This document shows positions 44,829-53,664 of a DNA stretch of 64,000 bases, piece by piece. The notes beneath the pieces were generated by a model. The model was not told the origin of the DNA. It ran no database searches and saw only the letters and a program-made list of their open reading frames with translations. The DNA comes from Anaerosolibacter carboniphilus (GTDB lineage: Bacteria > Bacillota > Clostridia > Peptostreptococcales > Thermotaleaceae). The DNA lies in assembly GCF_014205875.1 (NCBI RefSeq), contig NZ_JACHEN010000001.1, positions 310,001-374,000 of the forward strand, given 5' to 3'. Both the position numbers and the translations under genes were made by a program. Every line of letters begins with the position of its first letter. Position 1 is the first letter of the stretch.

Positions 44829-45266
44829 ATGGATAAAAAAGTCTATAATAAACAATCGGCCGTATGTAATTGTCTTAACCTGCGCCGAGCTTCACAGGCA
44901 ATTACTGAGGTGTACGATGAATTCCTCGCACCGAGTGAGCTTAAGATAAGCCAATTTTCATTGCTTAAGCATATAAAGCATATGGGACCTGTAAGTGTGA
45001 GTGCCTTAGCATTGAAAATCAGATTGGATAGAACCACTCTTGTAAGGAATCTTAAACCCATAGAGGTGCGGGGGTTGATCACAGATATTGCAGAGAAGGG
45101 GACCCGCAATCGTCAACTAAAATTGACTGATAAAGGACTTGAAACTTTTGAGAAGGCAGAACGACTTTGGTCGGAGGCTCAAAGTTTTATAGAACAATAT
45201 TTGGGCAAGGATGATATAAATACTTTGACAGTATTACTTTCTAAAATTGAGGCACTTGTGCCTTAA
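44829..45266 (+). CDS. MarR family regulator
   Basis: 145-residue MarR protein. Winged helix at about 38-105: ISQFSLLKHIKHMGPVSVSA, DRTTLVRNLKPIEVRGLI, wing TDIAEKGTRNRQLKLTDKG. The N-terminal helix carries CNCLNLRRASQAITEVYDEF, in which the closely spaced cysteines recall a clostridial group that may sense oxidants or metals; this is a guess. The next gene on the strand is a broken epoxyqueuosine-reductase-like gene, which may have been its target. Ribosome site AAAGGTGA. Confidence 0.88.
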   Translation: MDKKVYNKQSAVCNCLNLRRASQAITEVYDEFLAPSELKISQFSLLKHIKHMGPVSVSALALKIRLDRTTLVRNLKPIEVRGLITDIAEKGTRNRQLKLTDKGLETFEKAERLWSEAQSFIEQYLGKDDINTLTVLLSKIEALVP

Positions 45267-45333
45267 TATTTTTCTAGAAATAGTGTATATACAAAATTAT
45301 TTAAAATGCATAATAATCAATGGAGATAGTAGA

Positions 45334-45650
45334 ATGAAAGATTTAATAAAAAGTGAAATGATGAGATACGTACTGGAAAACAAAGAGAACTGGCTAGAAG
45401 AAGTTATTACGATGAGCCTATTATAAAATTTGCATCCGCAGATGATCTGCTGTTTGAGGAGTATAAAAAAATAATTGGCAGTGATCATCTAACTCTCCGA
45501 GAAGCCTTCGAAATGGTTTTTGGACAAGATAGCTATCATGGAGGAACCGTTATAAGTGTTGTGCTACCTTTGCATCAGGATGTGGTTTGTGTCAAACGAA
45601 GGTGCCTTGCGAATATAAAAATTCAATGGCTTGATTTCTTATCAGTATAA
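45334..45650 (+). pseudogene. Frameshifted N-terminal part of an epoxyqueuosine-reductase-like 4Fe-4S protein
   Basis: ATG with a GGAGAT site opens MKDLIKSEMMRYVLENKENW, which stops at 45425. From about 45395 another frame continues with YYDEPIIKFASADDLLFEEY, KKIIGSDHLTLREAFEMVFG and GGTVISVVLPL. I recognise these as the N-terminal region of clostridial QueG-like double 4Fe-4S proteins, which have about 270-330 residues. Homology ends near 45595, just before the palindrome block. It lacks the cluster domains, so it is non-functional. Probable former partner of the MarR gene 67 bases upstream. Confidence 0.65.
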
Positions 45651-45747
45651 GTTTGGGCAATAGTTTCAATAAATTAGGCATAGAATACCCATATTCTGTA
45701 TAAGGGAATTCATTCATAATCGTAGAAAAATATGTCGCAACAATAAC

Positions 45748-46025
45748 GGTTGGACAGGGTCGTCCAACCCTACGATAGATTAATTCATCATGTGTTTGTG
45801 TAGGGAACAATGACTCTGTCGTTCTGTAGGATACAGATAAAAACCACGGAACGGCGAGGGCTGTCGATCCCTACGAGATAATGTGCCCATTGGTAGGGGC
45901 GAACAGTGTTCGCCCGCAGACCACAGATATTAATCTGACTATCATCCTGAGTAGGGAGCGCCTCCTGTTGCGTTCCGTTTATAGGGGGATAATAATCTGG
46001 AACGGACGTGCAATGCACGTCCCTA
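45748..46025. repeat. Cluster of short palindromes of the GTAGGG...CCCTACG type
   Basis: At least six units in 280 bases, each a short hairpin, several bordered by TAGGG or CCCTACG. The clearest are GGTTGGAC / GTCCAACC (45748-45768), GGGCGAACA / TGTTCGCCC (45895-45913) and GGACGTGCA / TGCACGTCC (46004-46022). Decayed units are near 45805-45833, 45850-45872 and 45953-45975. Spacing is roughly 40-60 bases and stem sequences differ, so this is not a CRISPR array. I recall similar hairpins as dispersed elements in many Firmicutes. Confidence 0.65.
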
Positions 46026-46059
46026 CGGTTGTGTCACATTCTTTATTTTTTAAGAACTA

Positions 46060-46304
46060 AGGGACTCTTCAAACAAGGGTTTCCTTTCATCATGTTATCG
46101 TATCAACATGATGCTGAAACAAAGCCTAAAACTATACTCGAGCTAACCTAGTTGGCTGATGGAAGTAATGGAGGGCCTATAGATCTCATTCAGTTCAATG
46201 AAAACAGGCGTTTTCAATAATCCTGTCCCTATAACATCGTGACAGTCTAAAAGTAAGGGAAAAAGACGGTTCGTTAAATTCAACGAGATGTCTTATTTTT
46301 TTAT
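46060..46304 (+). other. Structured gene-free stretch ending in a terminator
   Basis: No coding frame. It holds a good hairpin (CATCATGTT, 8 bases, AACATGATG at 46099-46124, extended outward by GTTTC/GAAAC) and ends in a terminator at 46263-46302 (AAGAC...GTCTT with inner CGTT/AACG and TTTTTTT). A small non-coding RNA is possible; I recognise no known RNA family. Confidence 0.35.
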
Positions 46305-46375
46305 TATGAGATATTTTATAGGGTATCAAAGCTAGGGCAAGGAAATATAAAATATATAAATTTCAATATCTATTT

Positions 46376-47065
46376 CTATTTTTCAAGTATATCCTTAAGT
46401 TCCATCAAATTAGAAATCTCATAAGTTGGTTTTATTCCAGTTTTATTTACAATTTTATTCGGATTAAACCAACAAGTATCTATTCCAAAATTTATGCCAC
46501 CCTGTATATCAGATGTTAAGCTATCTCCTACGATCAATACCTTGTTTTTGTCAGTATGCTTTATATTGTTTAGAGCAAGTTCAAATATTCTAGAATCCGG
46601 CTTTGATACCTCAACCTCCTCGGATATTACTATATCCTCAAAGTATTTTGCTATAATAGATTTCCTTATTCTATGATCCTGCACATCCGTAAGCCCATTT
46701 GTAATGATCGTAAGTCTATAATCTTTATGCAGACTTTCTACAAGGTCTATCGTATCATCATATAGAAACGATGCATAAGATAAATGCTTCATGTATGATT
46801 TTGCAAATGCCACCTCATCAAACCCAGCATTTAGACTATCGGACAATCTTTTAAATCTCTCAACCTTTAATTTTCCCTGAGTAATAAGGCCATCCTCAAA
46901 CTCTTTCCATATAGCTGTATTTATGCCCTGGTAGATTTTCAAATGATGATTTTCATCATATTCAATATCAAATTCAAGCATTGTATTTTTAAGAGCATCT
47001 CTTTCGGATTTTTTAAAATCAAATAAAGTCTCATCTGCATCAAATATGATAATTTCGTATTTCAT
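46376..47065 (-). CDS. YjjG-type HAD nucleotidase
   Basis: 229-residue HAD hydrolase. Motif I FDADETLFDF (residues 8-17) carries the nucleophile and the general acid two residues later. Motif II is TIITNGLTDVQ, Lys is in EEVEVSKPDSRIFE, and motif III is VLIVGDSLTSDIQGG. These are features of the YjjG/YfnB group of pyrimidine nucleotidases that remove non-canonical nucleotides. The frame extends five codons further, but those contain the AGGAGG ribosome site, so I start at ATG 47065. Cytosolic, single-gene unit. Confidence 0.88.
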   Translation of the reverse strand: MKYEIIIFDADETLFDFKKSERDALKNTMLEFDIEYDENHHLKIYQGINTAIWKEFEDGLITQGKLKVERFKRLSDSLNAGFDEVAFAKSYMKHLSYASFLYDDTIDLVESLHKDYRLTIITNGLTDVQDHRIRKSIIAKYFEDIVISEEVEVSKPDSRIFELALNNIKHTDKNKVLIVGDSLTSDIQGGINFGIDTCWFNPNKIVNKTGIKPTYEISNLMELKDILEK

Positions 47066-47144
47066 AATAAACCTCCTCAAATGATTGAATTCTTTGGATA
47101 TCCTATCAATTTATTTATAAACAAGTCTTTAAGTGTTGAATTAT

Positions 47145-47618
47145 TCAACATACTTTAATATGCTCACTCAATTTAAGATTTTTTTGTGCATACTTGTTAT
47201 CAGCTCTTGCATTCATGATAAGTCCTATAAGAAATAATGCACCTCCGATTATCTTGCCCTTAGAAAAAATATCTAAGTATATATAGTCTATCATCGCACT
47301 TGTAAATATTTGACCAATAAATCGAAGTATCACTACATATACTGCAGGCACATTCGGAATGATGACATTAAATAAATACGTTGTCATAACGCCAATAAGG
47401 CCTGCTATAAAGTACGGTAGGGGAACAACCCGTATAGCCGTATAAGATGGTATAGATTTTATCATAATAATACACAGTATAATAGAAGATATTGTTGCCA
47501 TCAAATAATTGATAATAACGCCATTGATCATACCTTCTCTTTGAGATAGCTTTCCATTTATCATCATATTGATAACGATTGTTATCCCAACGAGAAATGA
47601 TAAGATAATATATATCAT
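47145..47618 (-). CDS. DMT family (DUF606/YdcZ) membrane protein, second of a pair
   Basis: 157 residues with five predicted helices; the N-terminus GITIVINMMINGKLSQREGM is the DUF606 hallmark. These proteins are half-size members of the drug/metabolite transporter superfamily and usually occur as pairs that presumably form a heterodimer. It follows its partner by 11 bases. Substrate unknown. Control is probably by the divergent Crp-like gene. Confidence 0.85.
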   Translation of the reverse strand: MIYIILSFLVGITIVINMMINGKLSQREGMINGVIINYLMATISSIILCIIMIKSIPSYTAIRVVPLPYFIAGLIGVMTTYLFNVIIPNVPAVYVVILRFIGQIFTSAMIDYIYLDIFSKGKIIGGALFLIGLIMNARADNKYAQKNLKLSEHIKVC

Positions 47619-47629
47619 TGCAACCCTCC

Positions 47630-48052
47630 TTACATAGTAATCATAACGATTATTCCAAGTGAAATGATTGAAAATCCTAATATTTTTTCTTTCCTGAACC
47701 TATTAACGGGCATTCCAAACAATCCAAAATGCTCTACTAGGCTAGACATTACAAGCTGCCCATATAGACTCACCCCTATAGTAAGGGTTATTCCTATTTG
47801 AGGTATGCATATGTTGTTTAAAAGAATAGTTATTACACTTAGTACACCTGGCAGAAAAAACATAAGCGGTAGTTCTTTTAAATTTGAAAGCGTATTTTTC
47901 TTTGCTATGGATATCATTAAAATCAATATAAATCCTAGTACATGAAATATGAATGTGCTCATATAGGGTCCTGTGATGCTCGACAGCATTCCATTTAAAA
48001 AAACCATGATGGCAAGCAGAACACCATTTATGAGAGCCAAGTTTTTATACAT
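47630..48052 (-). CDS. DMT family (DUF606/YdcZ) membrane protein, first of a pair
   Basis: 140 residues, five predicted helices, with LINGVLLAIMVFLNGMLSSI as the family start and GQLVMSSLVEHFGLFGMP in the middle. The frame is open from 48100, but GGGAGGAATT precedes the ATG at 48052, which I take as the start. Partner of the gene 11 bases downstream. Divergent from the Crp/YeiL-like regulator, with palindromes in the shared control region. Confidence 0.85.
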   Translation of the reverse strand: MYKNLALINGVLLAIMVFLNGMLSSITGPYMSTFIFHVLGFILILMISIAKKNTLSNLKELPLMFFLPGVLSVITILLNNICIPQIGITLTIGVSLYGQLVMSSLVEHFGLFGMPVNRFRKEKILGFSIISLGIIVMITM

Positions 48053-48097
48053 GTATGAATTCCTCCCATGCTTTACAATACTTAATAAATAAATTAC

Positions 48098-48130
48098 CAT
48101 ATTGATATGAATTTCAATATGACATATGTC
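48098..48130. promoter_or_regulatory. Palindromes in the DUF606/Crp-like divergent control region
   Basis: CATATTGA, 8 bases, TCAATATG (48098-48121) is immediately followed by the perfect palindrome GACATATGTC (48121-48130). They lie 16 bases before the regulator start and 45 bases before the DUF606 start, a suitable place for the Crp-like regulator to bind. Confidence 0.6.
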
Positions 48131-48146
48131 GTATTAAGGAGGATTT

Positions 48147-48836
48147 ATGAGAAGAATTTCTGACAACAACCTCTTAAACCATTATATCGTTAAACATAAT
48201 ATAGAAAGCATATTTGATAAAGATATATTAAAATATGCACAACTTCATTTTTATCAAAAAGAGGAATTCGTATTAGAAGCAGAGTCTGATCTTGAATACT
48301 ACTATTTGCTTGTAGATGGAAAAATAAAGATATCTTATCTTTTTGAAAACGGTAAATCAATGTTTCTTAAGTTTTATCAAGAATTTAATACATTAGGAGA
48401 TTTAGAGTTCCTAAAAAACATTCCGATACGTTGCAATGTTGAAGCGATAAAAGATACTTATTTGATAGCAATTCCTTCAGATATACTCAGAAAAAAATAT
48501 TTGGATAATATAAAGTTTTTACATCATTTGATAGACTCTTTAAGCGAAAAACTTTATGCAACCATAAATAACAGCTCTTACAACTTTGTATATCCGCTTA
48601 TCAATAGATTATCCAGTTATTTAGTTGAGCACATAACCGATAAAAACTACATAATTTTAAATTCTTCATTTGAAGAAATCGCTCAATTTTTAGGAACAAC
48701 CTATAGGCACTTAAATCGAACCTTTAAAGAACTAGAATCAGAATCCATTATAAAATCTGAGAATAAAACAATATATATATTAGATGAGAATAGACTTCGA
48801 CAATTATCTAAAAATTTATATATAAAATCCCTCTAA
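48147..48836 (+). CDS. Crp/Fnr family regulator (YeiL-like)
   Basis: 229-residue regulator. The N-terminal cyclic-nucleotide-binding-like beta barrel (about 15-125) has LEYYYLLVDGKIKISYLFEN, but the cAMP phosphate-binding motif is not conserved. A dimer helix follows, then a C-terminal helix-turn-helix (about 170-215): SFEEIAQFLGTTYRHLNRTF. There is no FNR-type cysteine cluster. The ensemble fits the YeiL-like branch, which often lies beside transport genes. Divergent from the DUF606 pair, which it probably controls. Confidence 0.85.
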   Translation: MRRISDNNLLNHYIVKHNIESIFDKDILKYAQLHFYQKEEFVLEAESDLEYYYLLVDGKIKISYLFENGKSMFLKFYQEFNTLGDLEFLKNIPIRCNVEAIKDTYLIAIPSDILRKKYLDNIKFLHHLIDSLSEKLYATINNSSYNFVYPLINRLSSYLVEHITDKNYIILNSSFEEIAQFLGTTYRHLNRTFKELESESIIKSENKTIYILDENRLRQLSKNLYIKSL

Positions 48837-48852
48837 TGCTAACGAAAAATAT

Positions 48853-48896
48853 AAAAGCTCTTGAGGATTTATTGGACTCAAGGGCTTTTATATTTT
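48853..48896 (+). terminator. Terminator after the Crp-like gene
   Basis: AAAAGCTCTTGAG pairs with CTCAAGGGCTTTT around an 11-base loop, followed by ATATTTT. Confidence 0.75.
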
Positions 48897-49016
48897 CATA
48901 GTACTATTTTCAATTATTTGTTTTCGATTGAGAAGGACCATAAACTTCACTTGTTTGCCTATGCACCATACTCTCTAAACAGAAAACATATGAAGCACAA
49001 TGAGCTTATTTAGGAA

Positions 49017-49607
49017 TTATTCTTCTTTTCCCAACAGGCCATATAGAAATAACCGTAAAATCCCCATTTTGTATTCGAGGCTGGTTTTAAGATAATCAGA
49101 CTGCTGCATGATAGATACTGACGAAAAAAGGAATGAAAGAATCGCATCGTTTGGAATGCTTTCGTCAATAGCCCCCTCTTTTTTTCCCAATTCGATAAAT
49201 TTGGTATATATGGAGGTTGCCTTTATGGTTGCAGCTTCCTTATACACTTGCTGCAAAGTTTTGTCTTCCCATGCATACTTGCTAAAATTGGAACGGCTTA
49301 CCTCAATCACAGCATCGTGTTTTTTATCCATAATAATCTTTAGCTTTTCGGAAAAAGGAATATCTCCCTTCAGAATTTCCTCATATTCTTGGATTGACTG
49401 ATCTAGATAAGAAATCAGCACTTCCTTTGCGAGAGAATTCTTGTCACCAAAGTAATTATAAATTGATACTTGGGAAACACCAGCTTTTGCAGCGATTTCG
49501 CTGATACCAACATCCGTTATACCACGCTCGGTGAAGAGCTCCCGCGCAGCATTGATAATGGACTCTTTCTTTGCTTTCGTTCTTTTTTCATAGCCATTCA
49601 TGTTCAT
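49017..49607 (-). CDS. TetR family regulator divergent from rph
   Basis: About 196-residue TetR repressor. DNA-binding domain: KESIINAARELFTERGITDV then ISEIAAKAGVSQVSIYNYFGDKN (about 13-58). The rest is the ligand-binding domain. Among the ATG/GTG codons at the N-terminus, ATG 49607 or 49601 are the likely starts. It is divergent from the probable rifamycin phosphotransferase gene, and three identical half-sites lie in the shared 130-base gap. Control of rph in response to rifamycin or a related compound is a reasonable inference. Confidence 0.88.
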   Translation of the reverse strand: MNMNGYEKRTKAKKESIINAARELFTERGITDVGISEIAAKAGVSQVSIYNYFGDKNSLAKEVLISYLDQSIQEYEEILKGDIPFSEKLKIIMDKKHDAVIEVSRSNFSKYAWEDKTLQQVYKEAATIKATSIYTKFIELGKKEGAIDESIPNDAILSFLFSSVSIMQQSDYLKTSLEYKMGILRLFLYGLLGKEE

Positions 49608-49630
49608 CACCCAATTTTTATTATAACATA

Positions 49631-49721
49631 GTTTTGAAATATATCAATGTTAATTTCAAAACGTATTGACAACATAACTTTTGGGGTATAATATGAAATC
49701 AAGAGAATGAAATTTCAAAAC
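49631..49721. promoter_or_regulatory. TetR operator half-sites and promoter of rph
   Basis: GTTTTGAAAT (49631-49640) and ATTTCAAAAC (49653-49662) form a perfect 10-bp inverted repeat with a 12-base spacer. A third half-site ATTTCAAAAC lies at 49712-49721. The rph promoter sits between them: TTGACA (49666-49671) with TAATAT (49689-49694) at a 17-base spacing, or TATAAT at 15. A repressor bound to both sides would flank the promoter. Confidence 0.75.
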
Positions 49722-49738
49722 TTCTATGGAGGGATACT

Positions 49739-52363
49739 ATGAAACCTTATGTGTTAAGTTTTCAAGAAATAGACAAAACAAGGCTCATGGTCGTCGGAGG
49801 CAAAGGCTTAAACCTAGGGGAACTATCAAAAATTGATGGAATACAAGTACCAGATGGCTTTTGTGTTACAACCGAGGCCTATAGAAAATCCATCGAAAAC
49901 AATGTAGAACTGGAAGCATTGCTTGAGAAGCTAACAGAATTAAAATCGGATGATAGAGACCAAATCTCAGAAATAAGTAAAAAAATACGTTCTTCTATTG
50001 AAAACCTTAAAATGGCGAAGGATATTGAGAATGAAATTATGAAAGCACTGGCCTTATTTGGCGAACAGGAAGCCTATGCTGTGCGGTCAAGCGCTACAGC
50101 AGAGGATTTACCCCACGCCTCCTTTGCTGGCCAGCAAGATACCTATTTGAATATCAAGGGGAAAGGTGAAGTCCTAGGGCATGTTATCAAGTGCTGGGCA
50201 TCATTGTTTACGGATCGTGCTGTAACCTATCGTATTCAAAATGGTTTTGATCATCGAAAGGTATTGCTATCAGTAGTCGTTCAGAAAATGGTTATGTCAG
50301 AAGTTTCAGGTATCATGTTTACAGCTGATCCGATGACTTCGGATAGGAAGACACTGTCCATTGACGCTGGATTCGGGCTTGGAGAGGCATTGGTGTCTGG
50401 CCTTGTAAATCCAGATATCTACAAGGTGCAAAACGGTATGATTGTTGGAAAAAGCATAGGCACACAAAAATTAGAAATCCGGCCTGTGCAGGGTGGTGGA
50501 ACCCAAGAATTAAAGATTGAGAACAACAGGCAGCGAAACGAGGCATTGACAGATGCGCAGATACTGCACCTAGCTGCTATAGGCAAGAAAATCGAGGCCC
50601 ATTTCGGTTCACCACAGGATATAGAATGGTGCCTTGTGAATAACGCATTTTACATTGTTCAAAGTCGTCCCATCACGACACTGTTTCCTATTCCAGAATC
50701 AACAGATTCCAGAAAGCCTCGTGTATATATGTCAATCGGCCATACTCAGATGATGATCGACGTCATTAAGCCTTTAGGCATGTCTTTCTTCGAAATGCTT
50801 TCTGAATCTACTATGGATAAGGCAGGTGGTCGAATTTTTACTGATATTACCCATGACTTATCTTCAGGGATAGGAAGGAATCGATTAGTAATGGCAACTG
50901 GTAAACAGGACCCCCTCATTCAGAGTGCCCTTAAAAAACTGCTAGAAGATAAAGATTTTATGGATGCCCTTCCCCACGGGAAAAGAAATGTAAAGGGAGG
51001 AATATTCACAATATCCTCTATTGTAGAGACAATAAAAATCCATAGAAAAAATGATCCCTCCATTATCGAGGAAATACTCACTGGATTTGAAAAAGAGGTT
51101 AGGGAAGTAGATGAGCAGCTCTCAAAGCTGTCAGGAGACCAAGCACTTGAATTCATACGTAATGATCGAGATAAATTATTAGCCATGTCCTATGATCCAA
51201 GGATGCTCGGGACTATCATCGCAGCAATACTGGTTAATGATTCTCTCAATAAGAATGTGGAGAAATGGTTGGGAGAGAAGAATATAGCTGACGCTCTTAC
51301 CAAGTCTCTGGATCATAATGTTACCACGGAGATGGGTTTGGCCTTATGCGATGTGGCGGACACTATCCGTAGATTTCCAAAGGTCTTGGCATACATTTCC
51401 AACGACCCTGCTGACGAGAGCTTTTTTGAAGAAATGATAAAACTTCCAGGAGGAAAAGAAACCAGACAAGCATTTAAAGAATTTCTAGATAAATATGGCA
51501 TGCGTTGTCCCGGTGAGATAGACATCACGAAGGCTCGTTTTGAAGAAAAACCGACCCAGCTTATCCCTATGTTGCTTAACAATATCCGTGTCCTTGAGTC
51601 TGGTGAACATGTAACCAGATTCCAAAAGGGAAAGCAGGAAGCGAAGGTGAAGGAAGAGGAGATCATCTGCCGTTTGAAGAATATGGCGGGCGGGGATAAG
51701 AAGGCGAAAAAGATCAGGAAGAGCATCCGTCTGCTGCGTAACTTCATAGGATGTCGTGAATATCCGAAATACTACATTGTCCGGCGTTATCAGGTTTATA
51801 AGAAGGCCTTGATGAAAGAAGCAGATAGGCTGGTAAATAAAGGCGTTATTAAGAACCGCGAGGATATCTTCTACTTGTATTTCGATGAGTTATGCCAGGT
51901 GGTAAAAACAAATGAGCTGGATTACTCGATCATCAAAAGAAGGAGAGATGATTATGTTCACTATGAGAAACTAACTCCTCCTCGTGTGATTACTTCTGAT
52001 GGTTTTGTTCCAACTGTCGGGTTATCCTCGGATAATATGCCCAAAGGGGCAATTTCAGGTATTCCGGTTTCTAGTGGTGTGGTTGAAGGCCGTGCCCGAG
52101 TGGTTTTATCCGTAGATGAGGCAAAGCTTGAAGAGGGCGATATTCTGGTAACTCAGTTTACAGATCCCAGTTGGACTCCACTTTTCGTGACCATAAAAGG
52201 TCTAGTCACTGAAGTGGGTGGATTCACTACTCATGGTGCAGTGATCACACGGGAATATGGTCTTCCTGGCGTAGTAGGGGTAGAAAACGCTACAAAGCTG
52301 ATAAAAGACGGACAGCGAATCCGAGTGAATGGAACGGAAGGATACGTAGAAATACTGGAATAA
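49739..52363 (+). CDS. rph: Rifamycin phosphotransferase (Rph)-type PEP-utilising enzyme
   Basis: 874-residue enzyme that follows the Listeria Rph type from its first residues (MKPYVLSFQEIDKT) onward. An ATP-grasp domain (about 1-315) contains AYAVRSSATAEDLPHASFAG, QDTYLNIKG, GSPQDIEWCLV and QSRPITTL. A central substrate-binding domain (about 325-760) follows, then the phosphohistidine swivel domain (about 775-874) with GGFTTHGAVITREYG, whose catalytic His is residue 832. Such enzymes use ATP to phosphorylate rifamycins and so inactivate them. A PEP synthase role is less likely, given the distinct central domain, the length and the divergent TetR gene. Own terminator downstream. Confidence 0.85.
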   Translation: MKPYVLSFQEIDKTRLMVVGGKGLNLGELSKIDGIQVPDGFCVTTEAYRKSIENNVELEALLEKLTELKSDDRDQISEISKKIRSSIENLKMAKDIENEIMKALALFGEQEAYAVRSSATAEDLPHASFAGQQDTYLNIKGKGEVLGHVIKCWASLFTDRAVTYRIQNGFDHRKVLLSVVVQKMVMSEVSGIMFTADPMTSDRKTLSIDAGFGLGEALVSGLVNPDIYKVQNGMIVGKSIGTQKLEIRPVQGGGTQELKIENNRQRNEALTDAQILHLAAIGKKIEAHFGSPQDIEWCLVNNAFYIVQSRPITTLFPIPESTDSRKPRVYMSIGHTQMMIDVIKPLGMSFFEMLSESTMDKAGGRIFTDITHDLSSGIGRNRLVMATGKQDPLIQSALKKLLEDKDFMDALPHGKRNVKGGIFTISSIVETIKIHRKNDPSIIEEILTGFEKEVREVDEQLSKLSGDQALEFIRNDRDKLLAMSYDPRMLGTIIAAILVNDSLNKNVEKWLGEKNIADALTKSLDHNVTTEMGLALCDVADTIRRFPKVLAYISNDPADESFFEEMIKLPGGKETRQAFKEFLDKYGMRCPGEIDITKARFEEKPTQLIPMLLNNIRVLESGEHVTRFQKGKQEAKVKEEEIICRLKNMAGGDKKAKKIRKSIRLLRNFIGCREYPKYYIVRRYQVYKKALMKEADRLVNKGVIKNREDIFYLYFDELCQVVKTNELDYSIIKRRRDDYVHYEKLTPPRVITSDGFVPTVGLSSDNMPKGAISGIPVSSGVVEGRARVVLSVDEAKLEEGDILVTQFTDPSWTPLFVTIKGLVTEVGGFTTHGAVITREYGLPGVVGVENATKLIKDGQRIRVNGTEGYVEILE

Positions 52364-52384
52364 TGATCATGAGAAGAGAAAAAA

Positions 52385-52420
52385 AGTAGAAGGGCAAGAG
52401 TGTATTGCCCTTCTACTTTT
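52385..52420. terminator. Bidirectional terminator between rph and sstT
   Basis: AGTAGAAGGGCAA pairs perfectly with TTGCCCTTCTACT across a 6-base loop, with an A-run on one side and TTTT on the other, between converging genes. Confidence 0.88.
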
Positions 52421-52431
52421 ATATTTCGCTT

Positions 52432-53664
52432 CTATTTATTGATAACGATTTCCTTACCTGCTTTACGCCACTCTGCAAATTCAGCTACTGCTGTGAACAG
52501 TACGTCTGTAGATGAGTTAAGAGCTGTTTCAAAGGAGTCTTGTAAAACACCTACGATAAAGCCTACACCGACTACTTGCATAGCCATCTCATTTGGAATT
52601 CCAAACAAGCTGCACGCTAGAGGAATCAGTAATAAGGAACCACCAGCTACTCCTGAAGCACCACAAGCACTTACAGCAGACAATACGCTTAGGATGATTG
52701 CTGTAGGGATATCTACTTGAATACCAAGTGTGTGAACCGCTGCAAGTGTTAGTACAGAAATCGTAACAGCTGCACCAGCCATGTTGATTGTTGCACCTAA
52801 TGGAATAGATACTGAATAGGTATCTTTATCTAAACCTAGTCTTTCACACAAGCTCATATTTACAGGAATGTTTGCAGCTGAGCTACGAGTAAAGAATGCC
52901 GTGATACCGCTTTCCCGGATGCACTTAAGAACAAGTGGGAATGGGTTTTTACGAATCATTACGAATGCAACGATTGGGTTAACAACAAGAGCAACGAATA
53001 GCATACAACCAATCAGAACTGCAAGTAATTGTCCATAGCTTAGTAGAGACTCAAGTCCGCTTGTAGCAATAGAGTCAAATACAAGACCCATGATTCCTAA
53101 TGGCGCAAAGCTGATAACCCATCTAACCATTTGGGAAATCGCATCTGAAAAATTAGAAATCATCGTTTTTGTAGTATCAGGCGCACCTTTTAAAGCTAAG
53201 CCAAGAAGAACTGCCCAAGATAAAATACCAATATAGTTGGCATTAAATAGTGCTTTTATTGGGTTGTCAACAAGGTTTAGCAGTAACGCTTTTAGAACTT
53301 CTGTTACACCGCCAGGAGCTGAAACGCTTTCAACGCCCGCTGCAAGTGTCAATGTTACTGGGAAAATAAAGCTTGCAATAACCGCCACAAATCCAGCTAG
53401 GAATGTTCCTAAAAGATAAAGGACGATAATGGATTTCATATTGGTTTGTTGACCACTCTTATGTTGAGAGATGGCTGACATTACCAAGAAGAAAACCAAC
53501 ATAGGTGCAATCGCTTTCAAAGCACCTACAAATAAAGAACCAAAAATGACGATAGGACTTGCTACATCTGGAATCGTTACAGCCAAGATAATACCGATAA
53601 TCAAACCAACAAAGATTCGTTTTACCAAGCTCAACTGATTCCACTTGTTCAATAGGTTTCTCAT
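52432..53664 (-). CDS. sstT: Sodium/serine-threonine symporter SstT
   Basis: 410-residue sodium:dicarboxylate/amino-acid symporter family protein (DAACS), SstT branch. It opens with [20 protein letters not shown], typical of SstT. It carries the ligand-site motifs [20 protein letters not shown] and [20 protein letters not shown], and the final helices [20 protein letters not shown]. An in-frame extension to 53757 precedes the ribosome site AGGAGGAG, so the start is ATG 53664. Imports serine and threonine with sodium, which would suit an amino-acid-fermenting clostridium. Confidence 0.93.
   Translation of the reverse strand: MRNLLNKWNQLSLVKRIFVGLIIGIILAVTIPDVASPIVIFGSLFVGALKAIAPMLVFFLVMSAISQHKSGQQTNMKSIIVLYLLGTFLAGFVAVIASFIFPVTLTLAAGVESVSAPGGVTEVLKALLLNLVDNPIKALFNANYIGILSWAVLLGLALKGAPDTTKTMISNFSDAISQMVRWVISFAPLGIMGLVFDSIATSGLESLLSYGQLLAVLIGCMLFVALVVNPIVAFVMIRKNPFPLVLKCIRESGITAFFTRSSAANIPVNMSLCERLGLDKDTYSVSIPLGATINMAGAAVTISVLTLAAVHTLGIQVDIPTAIILSVLSAVSACGASGVAGGSLLLIPLACSLFGIPNEMAMQVVGVGFIVGVLQDSFETALNSSTDVLFTAVAEFAEWRKAGKEIVINK

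Noticed and set aside
45788-46018. Minus-strand open frame across the palindromes
   Set aside because: It reads only through hairpin repeats, has no ribosome site, and its translation has no protein character.
45748-46025. Palindrome block as a CRISPR array
   Set aside because: Units differ in sequence and spacing, each is a self-contained hairpin, there are no constant repeats with unique spacers, and no cas gene is in the window.
49739-52363. Annotation as phosphoenolpyruvate synthase
   Set aside because: The domain order (ATP-grasp, central, swivel) and the N-terminal sequence follow rifamycin phosphotransferase; PEP synthase has a PEP-binding TIM barrel at the C-terminus, which is absent here.
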